Source: Treponema sp. J25 (GTDB lineage: Bacteria > Spirochaetota > Spirochaetia > Treponematales > Breznakiellaceae). Taken from it: 41,707 nucleotides of DNA. The position numbers and the translations under genes are program-made. The notes under the pieces were generated by a model that ran no database searches, had not been told where the DNA came from, and saw only the letters and a list, made by a program, of their open reading frames with translations. The first letter of the stretch is position 1; the number at the start of each line of letters is the position of its first letter. Positions 35,590 to 41,707 of this stretch are shown piece after piece. The stretch spans positions 1-41,707 of the forward strand of contig NZ_PTQW01000028.1 of NCBI RefSeq assembly GCF_004343725.1. Direction: 5' to 3'.

Positions 35590-37518
35590 TTAAAATATAA
35601 TTTGAATTAAGGCTCCCCCCTGGTTCACTACCGCGAGAGTACCCCGCAGTTGTTGCACCAGGGCTTGTACCAGGGTAAGCCCTAAGGACTGGCTTTGGAG
35701 CGATGCCCAATTTTCAGGGAGCCCTGGCCCATCATCTCGAACCTCTAGACAGAAGCGACCTTCCCCTTTTCGATAAAAACTGAGACGGAACGTCCCCTCA
35801 GATCGCCCCTGGTAGGCATGCTTAAAGGCATTTGAGACGAGTTCATGCACAATCAGGCCCAGAGGAATGGCCGTATCGAGAGAAAGCTCCGCCGGTTGCA
35901 GATCCAGCGTACAATGCACCCGGTGGGCCACCTCGTAATAGGTTATGGAGAGCTCCGAAAAGACCTTGCTGAGGTATTCGGCGATATTCACCGCAGACAG
36001 CTGATCCGAATGATACAATACCTCATGCACCTGGGCCATGGTGCGGATCCGTTGCTGGGTTTCTTCCAGCCGTTCCATCAGTTCTGGATCTTCTATGGAA
36101 TCCTTCTGCAACTGGAGCAGGCTGGAAATTATCTGCATATTATTCTTTACCCGATGATGAATTTCTTTCAGAAGGATTTCCTTTTCTCGTACCGAAAGGG
36201 TTAAGGCCTGTCTGACCTGATATTCTTCGGTTATATCCCGAATAATAAAGAGAACCTTCTCTTCTTCGCCAAGGCGTACCGCCCGGGCTTCAAAATGCTT
36301 TGGCCCCCCCAGAACGGTAAGGTCGTATTCCAGCACTACCACCTTTTTCGTTGCCAGGGCCTGCTGAATGGCGTTCTTTATAACGGCACAAAATTCAGGG
36401 GAGAATTCTGCTTCATCGATTGTTTTTCCTAACAATTGCGCCGGTTCCTTAAAAAGGAGATCTTTATTAGAGGTCATAATCTTAAGATACCGCCCGGTAG
36501 CATCCACGATAAGAAAAAGGTCCGGCAGGGCCTCGATAAAGGCCAGGGTCTCCCGCTGCATCGCAAGGAGGGCCCGATTTTTCTGAATCAGAAGGGTTGT
36601 TCGCCGGGCCACCTGTAAACGAAGAGTCCAGGTAAACACGAGGAGAACCAAGATAAGGACCCCACCGACAAGACCAATCCAAAAAAGGACCCACCAATTT
36701 ACCGGAAGCCCCAGGGAAACTCCTTGCCAGCGCTCTTGTATTTCCCGATAGTGGGCCTCCGGAATAGCGAGGAACCCTTCAGTAAGGACCTGATAGAGAT
36801 CTCGCCCATCAGGGAGGGGTTGTCGCTTCTTATGCACCGCCCGATGGAATTGGCCATGGGAAAGGGTAAAGCCTTCCCGAAAATCGTACTCCAGTTGATA
36901 CTTATACAGGTAATAATGGGCTGGCGGATCATCCATAGCAAAAATACGCACATCACCCTGGGTTGCTGCCCGGATAATCGATTCATAACTGGGATACAAG
37001 CGCAAATCTCGTATTCCTGCCCGCTCCAATACACCGATAACCGCATCTCCTTCTTTTACAGCGATTCGAAACCCCCGGAGATCCTGTACGCCACCTATAC
37101 CCGAAATATTCTTGTGATAGTACACAGAAACCGAAATATCCGCATAGGGGGGAAGGAAATCCCATTCCCATAGCCGTTCGGGGGTTTCAAATGCCGAATC
37201 AATAACATCGGCGTTCCCCTCATACATCACCTGAAGCGCCCGCGACCAGGACATCCCTTCAAATTGTACCTGGATACCGCTTATCTGTGACCAAATTTTC
37301 CATTGATCGGGAATGATCCCCTGCAAAACCCCTTCCTTGTTTCGAAAACAATACGGCGGGTAATCATCATCACAAACTACGCGAATAGTATAAGAAGGGG
37401 TTGTTCTTTTCTCAGAAAAAAAGGGAGAACTTTGCTGCTGCCCTCCCGCGACAAGGAACGAATAAGGCCAGAGGATTCCAAAAAACACTACCCCAAATAC
37501 AGGGCCCCGAAAAAACAT
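35590..37518 (-). CDS. Sensor histidine kinase: SBP3 - TM - PAS - HisKA_2
   Basis: 642-residue membrane kinase. A signal peptide (1-25) precedes a family 3 solute-binding domain (about 43-268: RVVCDDDYPPYCF, GNADVIDSAFETPER, GFRIAVKEGDAV), so it should sense an amino acid or similar small ligand outside the membrane. A single helix (275-297) leads to a PAS domain (about 325-435), HisKA_2 with phospho-acceptor His455 (LLKEIHHRVKNNMQ) and a HATPase with HELVSNAFKHA and DDGPGLP. No response regulator is nearby, so it is an orphan. The start lies 20 bases after the prenyltransferase gene; a -10 box 7 bases before the ATG suggests a leaderless transcript. Confidence 0.9.
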   Translation of the reverse strand: MFFRGPVFGVVFFGILWPYSFLVAGGQQQSSPFFSEKRTTPSYTIRVVCDDDYPPYCFRNKEGVLQGIIPDQWKIWSQISGIQVQFEGMSWSRALQVMYEGNADVIDSAFETPERLWEWDFLPPYADISVSVYYHKNISGIGGVQDLRGFRIAVKEGDAVIGVLERAGIRDLRLYPSYESIIRAATQGDVRIFAMDDPPAHYYLYKYQLEYDFREGFTLSHGQFHRAVHKKRQPLPDGRDLYQVLTEGFLAIPEAHYREIQERWQGVSLGLPVNWWVLFWIGLVGGVLILVLLVFTWTLRLQVARRTTLLIQKNRALLAMQRETLAFIEALPDLFLIVDATGRYLKIMTSNKDLLFKEPAQLLGKTIDEAEFSPEFCAVIKNAIQQALATKKVVVLEYDLTVLGGPKHFEARAVRLGEEEKVLFIIRDITEEYQVRQALTLSVREKEILLKEIHHRVKNNMQIISSLLQLQKDSIEDPELMERLEETQQRIRTMAQVHEVLYHSDQLSAVNIAEYLSKVFSELSITYYEVAHRVHCTLDLQPAELSLDTAIPLGLIVHELVSNAFKHAYQGRSEGTFRLSFYRKGEGRFCLEVRDDGPGLPENWASLQSQSLGLTLVQALVQQLRGTLAVVNQGGALIQIIF

Positions 37519-37524
37519 ATCATA

Positions 37525-37554
37525 ATTCTAAGCTATTTTTAGCTTTTTTGCCAA
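37525..37554 (-). promoter_or_regulatory. Promoter of the SBP3 kinase gene
   Basis: Minus-strand -35 TTGGCA (37554-37549) lies inside the end of the prenyltransferase gene; an 18-base spacer and -10 TAGAAT (37530-37525) follow. Position +1 falls on the A of the ATG at 37518. The spacer contains the palindrome AGCTA-TTTT-TAGCT (37531-37544), a possible operator. Confidence 0.5.
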
Positions 37555-38444
37555 ATCATTACAATAAAAATAAAAATGTACACCGCCGTCTGGTATAAAA
37601 AAACGCGGGAAATTCCTCCCATGATAGGGCCCTTGGTCTCATGACGATACCCCCATCGGTGCATACGCACAAATTCTCTTATAATAGCTATCGCCCCCGC
37701 CGCCACACCGAAAAGGCCCCATAGCGGCAGAAGTCCATTGATGCAATACAGGGCCAACAACCCCAGCGCCCCTATCACCTCTCCGTACACAAGCCAGGGC
37801 GCCCGTTGGGGTCCCAGGAGGATAGCCAGGGTTTTCCGCCCCGCCGTACGATCCCCCTGGATATCGCAGCTATTATTGGCCGAAAGGATCGCCCCAATGG
37901 TAAGACTTTGCGGAATTCCCATGAAAAAGGCCTCTACAGTGAGGGTTCCCGTAAAAATGTAATAACAAATCAGGAAAAACACCTCCCCTAGAAAGCCCCC
38001 CGCAAAGAATTCCCCCAGGGGAGTAAAAGAAATCGGCCGGGGCCCTCCGGAATAAAAAAAACCCACCAGCATACACACAAAGCCCGCTAGGATCACCAGG
38101 GGGCTGGTTAAAAAACCAATTATCAAGCCCAGAAGAGCGGCCACCGCAAAACAGGCAAGACTGATAAGAAGCGCCCAGCCCGGAGAGACCCCCTGATGCA
38201 CGAGCACCTTTGCATCCTCCCGATTGAACCGGGGATCATCCACATTGTGGTACCAGTCAAAGTAGGTATTAAAACCGGTAGTCCCCATATCCACCGCCAG
38301 CGCCGCAAGCAGGGTAAGCACCGCCACCAGGGGAGAAACATTTCCACGAGTGGCAAGGGCATACCCCAGGGCAATAGAATACGTTGAAAGGCTTACAATC
38401 TTGGTTCGTAATTCCACAATCCCAGAAAATTGTTGAAAGGTCAT
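37539..38444 (-). CDS. UbiA-family prenyltransferase, MenA-like
   Basis: 301-residue integral membrane enzyme with about eight or nine hydrophobic helices. The two Asp-rich motifs are present: NTYFDWYHNVDD near 60-75 and NNSCDIQGDRTAGRKT near 190-205; both bind the prenyl diphosphate through magnesium. The sequence is closest in style to MenA (dihydroxynaphthoate polyprenyltransferase, menaquinone synthesis), but no other quinone gene is in the window, so the aromatic substrate is not certain. I chose the ATG at 38444 (extended -10 ends 7 bases upstream) over a GTG at 38492, which would lie in the divergent promoter. Confidence 0.85.
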   Translation of the reverse strand: MTFQQFSGIVELRTKIVSLSTYSIALGYALATRGNVSPLVAVLTLLAALAVDMGTTGFNTYFDWYHNVDDPRFNREDAKVLVHQGVSPGWALLISLACFAVAALLGLIIGFLTSPLVILAGFVCMLVGFFYSGGPRPISFTPLGEFFAGGFLGEVFFLICYYIFTGTLTVEAFFMGIPQSLTIGAILSANNSCDIQGDRTAGRKTLAILLGPQRAPWLVYGEVIGALGLLALYCINGLLPLWGLFGVAAGAIAIIREFVRMHRWGYRHETKGPIMGGISRVFLYQTAVYIFIFIVMIWQKS

Positions 38445-38450
38445 AGAAGG

Positions 38451-38459
38451 AGTATAACA
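38451..38459 (-). promoter_or_regulatory. Extended -10 promoter of the prenyltransferase gene
   Basis: Minus-strand TGTTATACT, an extended -10 with TATACT at 38456-38451 and TG one base upstream. Position +1 falls on the A of ATG 38444. The -35 is poor. CTCC follows the -10, the opposite of a Shine-Dalgarno. Confidence 0.5.
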
Positions 38460-38473
38460 ACAAATAAAAACAT

Positions 38474-38503
38474 TTGCAGCAAAAGAGCCCACTTTATTAT
38501 ACT
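38474..38503 (+). promoter_or_regulatory. Promoter of the dCache-type kinase gene
   Basis: -35 TTGCAG (38474-38479), 18-base spacer and -10 TATACT (38498-38503). Position +1 falls on the ATG at 38510; an ATG at 38504 directly abuts the -10 and would be outside the transcript. Confidence 0.5.
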
Positions 38504-38509
38504 ATGGAT

Positions 38510-40216
38510 ATGCATCTATCTATTCGAGCTTCGTTTCGGCTCATTATTCTGGTAACCATTTTTCCCATTTTTGTGATCCTCCTTATCAATGAGGTAGACC
38601 GCTACACCTATCTCAAAGAGAACACCCTTAAAGAACATGAGAAGATCCTTGATGTGCTCTCGGAAGTTCAAAAGGGTCTTACCGTGGAGATTGAACGGAC
38701 CCTTGCCACCCTGAGCATGGTACCGGCGGTAAAGCAGATGCATTCTCAGGACGTGCTCGAGATCTTCACTTCTATCCTTACAAAGGATCCTAATATTTTC
38801 AATATAAATATCACCGATCCAAAAGGGAATGTGTTGATTTCAGCCCGCCTTCAAGCAGGAACAGACCTGAGCATGCGTCCTCATATTCAAGAAACCTTAC
38901 AAACGAAAGCCTTTGCTATCGGTCCCTATGTTCGGTCCATCCTCGATGGAAGCAGCATTATAGGATACGCCTATCCCCTCCTGAATAACGCGGGGGATAT
39001 CATTGGTATCCTTGCGGCAAGTCTTAACCTGGAACGATATCAGGAGATCCTTTCAAAAATTACTATTCCTGCCCACACAACAATCTATCTCATAGACAGG
39101 GATGGTATCTGTCTTTTTCAATTTCCGCGGGAACAGCAAGCAGAGGCGATAGGGCGTCCCATCGATCCTAAGGTGTGGAACCAACTCCAGTTTCCCCTCG
39201 AGCGGGGCACGTTCGAGATTATCACCGATTCTCTCCATCAAATGTGGTATGGCTACCAGAAACTATACGCCCCCGCCACCCAGCGGCCCTACATAACGGT
39301 GATGTACAGCTTTCCCATGAACTATGTAACGTCCGCCACCTTTGCGACCTTTATCCGGGAAACCCTGCTCATCCTGTTGATTATTCTCCTCAGTCTTGGG
39401 GGAGCCCAGGGATTATACGCCCTTCTCTTTGGGAAGAAGCTAAAATCAACCCTTGGGATGATCCGTTCTCTTGAACAGGGGGACTTTTCGGTCCCTATCC
39501 AGCCAGAACATCCCTTCACCGAATTCGGTCAGATTCAATACGCCCTGTACGAGATGGCACAGACCATCCAAAACCAAATCGAGGAGCTTCAGAAAAAAGA
39601 ACAGCACCTTCACGCACTTATTCAAGAAAAATCTCTTTTGATGAGGGAGATGCACCATCGACTAAAAAACAACCTGCAGTTGATTCGGAGTCTCCTGATT
39701 CTTGAAGAAACTACGGATTGCGAAACCTTTCGGGAGAGCATGGTAAGCCGCCTTGATAGCATTGGAATGATTCACCAAATGCTGTACCAAAAGGAGGGCG
39801 AAAAGGAGATTGACCTCTATCGCTACATTCAGGAATTGATCAACCTGGTATCGGATCTTACTACCCCGGATCAACAACCAAAGATTATCCTCCAGGGAGA
39901 GTCCCTCATGGTTTCCCTCGATCAGGCGATTCCCCTGGGGCTCATTCTGAACGAACTTATAACAAATTCCTTAAAATACGGCAAAAAAGACCCTAAAGAC
40001 CTGGAAATTCATCTTTCGATCGCCAAAACAGAAAATAATCTCCGCATAGAGTTTTCTGATAATGGTCCCGGATTTATCGAGCCCTCTGCGGAAACTCCTA
40101 AAAAAGGTTTTGGCCTTCAGCTTATAGAAACCCTGGCATCACAACTTAAAGGAACTCTTGCGTGGGAACATGAGAAAGGGACAAGGTGCATCCTCACGGT
40201 GCCCCTCTCCTCATAG
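38510..40216 (+). CDS. Sensor histidine kinase: dCache-like - HAMP - HisKA_2
   Basis: 568-residue membrane kinase (570 from the ATG two codons upstream). A first helix (about 9-28), a periplasmic double-Cache-like sensor (about 35-275, with ITDPKGNVLISARL, DLSMRPHIQETLQ and IYLIDRDGICLF), a second helix (about 280-305), HAMP, a short coiled coil, then HisKA_2 with the HHRLKNNLQLIRSLL box and a HATPase with LNELITNSLKYG and SDNGPGF. It has the same kinase core type as the SBP3 kinase 1 kb away but a different sensor. No response regulator is adjacent, and the ligand is unknown. Confidence 0.88.
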   Translation: MHLSIRASFRLIILVTIFPIFVILLINEVDRYTYLKENTLKEHEKILDVLSEVQKGLTVEIERTLATLSMVPAVKQMHSQDVLEIFTSILTKDPNIFNINITDPKGNVLISARLQAGTDLSMRPHIQETLQTKAFAIGPYVRSILDGSSIIGYAYPLLNNAGDIIGILAASLNLERYQEILSKITIPAHTTIYLIDRDGICLFQFPREQQAEAIGRPIDPKVWNQLQFPLERGTFEIITDSLHQMWYGYQKLYAPATQRPYITVMYSFPMNYVTSATFATFIRETLLILLIILLSLGGAQGLYALLFGKKLKSTLGMIRSLEQGDFSVPIQPEHPFTEFGQIQYALYEMAQTIQNQIEELQKKEQHLHALIQEKSLLMREMHHRLKNNLQLIRSLLILEETTDCETFRESMVSRLDSIGMIHQMLYQKEGEKEIDLYRYIQELINLVSDLTTPDQQPKIILQGESLMVSLDQAIPLGLILNELITNSLKYGKKDPKDLEIHLSIAKTENNLRIEFSDNGPGFIEPSAETPKKGFGLQLIETLASQLKGTLAWEHEKGTRCILTVPLSS

Positions 40217-40242
40217 ACAGGCGAGCCTCATCGCTATATAAC
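40214..40242 (+). promoter_or_regulatory. Promoter of the CHR transporter genes
   Basis: -35 TAGACA (40214-40219, one mismatch from consensus, overlapping the kinase stop codon), 17-base spacer and -10 TATAAC (40237-40242). The start near 40249 or 40250 coincides with the ATG at 40250. Confidence 0.6.
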
Positions 40243-40249
40243 ATATTCC

Positions 40250-40927
40250 ATGAAAAAGCTCCTTTTCAAAAAGAAAAAAGACCAGGGGATCCCTTCCCAA
40301 GGGCTTTTGACTATTGAAGCTGTCCCCGATATTTCACCACAGGACAGGGGATCTACTTCTTCAACAAAAAAAATCCCCCCTCAGCCCCCTGCTACTCCCT
40401 GGAAACTTTTTCTCCTTTTTGCCCAGATTACCACCGTAACCCTCGGCGGGGGCTATGTTATTGTGCCTGTGATGGGGGGAGCTTTAGAAAAAAAAGGATG
40501 GATGGGTGAGGAACGATTTTATGACATCTTTGCTCGGGCCCAGCTATTCCCCGGGCCCTTTGCTCTTTCCACAGCCCTGTTGGTGGGCGCCGAGCTCTGT
40601 GGTTTTTGGGGGGCCTTTGCGGCCTTCTGGGCGGTGCTGCTCCCCCCCTTTGTGGTCATCGTGGGGGTAAGCAAACTCCTTTTAACCTACCAGGAGGTCC
40701 CCCAGGTTCAGGCCTTCCTCCAGGGAGCAGGGGCGGTGGTTCCTGGCGTCATAGCAGCCATGATCTGGAAAAACCTAAAACGGTTCCCCTGGCGCATCCA
40801 CCGACTCATTGCCCTGGGCTCTCTTACGGTTCTGCTCATTCTGCTACCTGCATATAGTATATATCTTTTACTGGGGGCGCTCCCCCTTCTGTACTGGTGG
40901 GAGGGCCTATGGAAATCTTCGAAGTAG
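40250..40927 (+). CDS. chrA: Chromate-type transporter, N-terminal CHR half
   Basis: 225-residue membrane protein of the CHR family. A charged cytoplasmic leader of about 48 residues precedes the CHR domain (FAQITTVTLGGGYVIVPVM, then ARAQLFPGPFALSTALLVGAELCG). Split CHR pairs encode the two homologous halves as separate short proteins that probably form a heterodimer; family members export chromate, but many environmental members have unknown substrates. It overlaps the second half gene by 19 bases. No Shine-Dalgarno is visible and the promoter abuts the start. Confidence 0.88.
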   Translation: MKKLLFKKKKDQGIPSQGLLTIEAVPDISPQDRGSTSSTKKIPPQPPATPWKLFLLFAQITTVTLGGGYVIVPVMGGALEKKGWMGEERFYDIFARAQLFPGPFALSTALLVGAELCGFWGAFAAFWAVLLPPFVVIVGVSKLLLTYQEVPQVQAFLQGAGAVVPGVIAAMIWKNLKRFPWRIHRLIALGSLTVLLILLPAYSIYLLLGALPLLYWWEGLWKSSK

Positions 40928-41421
40928 CCCTGACCTTTCTCCAGATAGGACTCATCTCCCTGGGCGGCGGCTGGTCCACCGTAGGCATCATCAGAAACGC
41001 GGTGGTCCCCCGCTGGATCGATGAAAAGGGCTTTCGGGAACTTATTGCCATTGCCCAGTCCACACCCGGTCCGGTAGCCCTTAACGCAGCCACCATGATT
41101 GGCTGGTACCACGGGGGGTGGTTGTCGGCCATCATCGCAACCCTCTCGGTAGTCACCATACCAGTACTGTTCGTTACCATCGTTCTGCTGCTTAGTCGGC
41201 GCTTCACCCTCGCATCCAGCCGCCTTAATCAAACCCTAAAAACCACAAGCCTTGCCATGATGCTCATGACGGGCTGGGTCCTCCGCCCCACAACTCTTGA
41301 TCCCATCCTTTTAAGCTACGCCCTCATTACGTTCTGGGTCTCCGCCTTTACAAAAATCAATCCCCTCTGGGCCATCCTCGGCGCAGGGGTGGTAAATATT
41401 TTTGTGGGGTATCTACGGTAA
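40909..41421 (+). CDS. chrA: Chromate-type transporter, C-terminal CHR half
   Basis: 170-residue CHR-domain membrane protein, partner of the preceding gene: FLQIGLISLGGGWSTVGII and AIAQSTPGPVALNAATMIGW repeat the motif order of the first half. About five hydrophobic helices. The ATG at 40909 lies within the first gene, with GGGAGG a few bases upstream, so translation is coupled. The actual anion transported cannot be deduced. Confidence 0.88.
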   Translation: MEIFEVALTFLQIGLISLGGGWSTVGIIRNAVVPRWIDEKGFRELIAIAQSTPGPVALNAATMIGWYHGGWLSAIIATLSVVTIPVLFVTIVLLLSRRFTLASSRLNQTLKTTSLAMMLMTGWVLRPTTLDPILLSYALITFWVSAFTKINPLWAILGAGVVNIFVGYLR

Positions 41422-41707
41422 GGGCGAGGCTTTCCCCGGCCAACCAGCGGCAACCCTACCATCCTCACCCTGCCCCTCTAGGGGGGCTCTAGAGGGGGAG
41501 CACCGTACCGCTCCCCTTTCAGCTTAATCCGCACCAAACCGCCACCCAGGCCGCCGCGGCTCCCCCCTCGCGCCTGCTTCCTTCGCCGCCTCGACATTTC
41601 CCCCCAGGCCGGGCGTCCCGCCCGGCCCATTGCTCAGCCCCACGGCTCAGGCGATCAGGCGCTCCCCCCCACTCCGGGCTCACCCCCGGCGGGGCCCTTC
41701 TCAGGGC
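41422..41707 (+). other. C-rich 3' region after the CHR genes
   Basis: No convincing gene. The transcript strand is strongly C-rich, especially 41440-41480 and 41545-41610, resembling a Rho-loading site, as at the glyS end. A perfect 9-bp stem GGCCGGGCG/CGCCCGGCC with a 3-base loop lies at 41607-41627, without a T-run. CCCCTCTAGGGGGG (about 41473-41486) forms another short hairpin. Confidence 0.3.

Noticed and set aside
41422-41707. Small minus-strand protein starting MGRAGRPAWGEMSRRRK near 41630
   Set aside because: The open frame arises from extreme GC bias; no ribosome site, family or conserved pattern is visible.

Overview
The window looks like bacterial chromosome, most probably from a free-living, plant-polymer-fermenting spirochaete of the Treponema/Gracilinema type. 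That assignment is an inference from gene style (intracellular hemicellulases, HisKA_2 sensor kinases, citramalate-based isoleucine synthesis, many genes without Shine-Dalgarno sites). No rRNA, tRNA or CRISPR array was found.

Layout. (1) 1-6014: a minus-strand hemicellulose operon, GH51 arabinofuranosidase, a small Cys-rich protein, CE7 acetyl-xylan esterase and GH39 beta-xylosidase, ending at two stacked terminators. Beyond it is the start of a lipoprotein gene with its own promoter, and diverging from it an ArsR-type regulator with a large C-terminal domain. None of the three enzymes has a signal peptide, so they should act on imported oligosaccharides. (2) 6447-13042: housekeeping genes, glycyl-tRNA synthetase, a membrane protein, an M48 protease/HAD phosphatase/pseudouridine synthase operon and a stand-alone class III adenylate cyclase. 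(3) 13185-24869: one long minus-strand amino-acid operon, a DAHP synthase-prephenate dehydratase fusion, then ilvN, ilvC, leuA, cimA, leuB, ilvD and ilvB. It supplies the valine branch, most of the leucine branch and threonine-independent isoleucine synthesis, plus the entry and a late step of phenylalanine synthesis. leuCD and chorismate mutase are not here.

(4) 25049-35512: an accessory island with a 123/124-bp direct repeat (an IS3-family orfA start) at each edge. Inside are broken IS481-like and DDE transposases, gene remnants and a self-contained hexitol-type phosphotransferase operon: EIICB, MtlR-type regulator, EIIA, Enzyme I, HPr, a PfkB kinase and an MDR dehydrogenase. Carrying its own EI and HPr, it should work regardless of the host's general PTS. 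(5) 35590-41421: two orphan HisKA_2 histidine kinases with extracytoplasmic sensors, a UbiA/MenA-type prenyltransferase between them, and a split chromate-type transporter (two CHR proteins).

Cross-cutting signals. At least seven genes (regulator, membrane protein, cyclase, both kinases, prenyltransferase, first CHR gene) have a -10 box 7 to 10 bases before the start codon and no Shine-Dalgarno site, so they look leaderless or nearly so. The long metabolic operon genes mostly have strong Shine-Dalgarno sites. A TGATATA/TATATCA word recurs at the three promoters of the hemicellulose locus and may be the regulator's operator.
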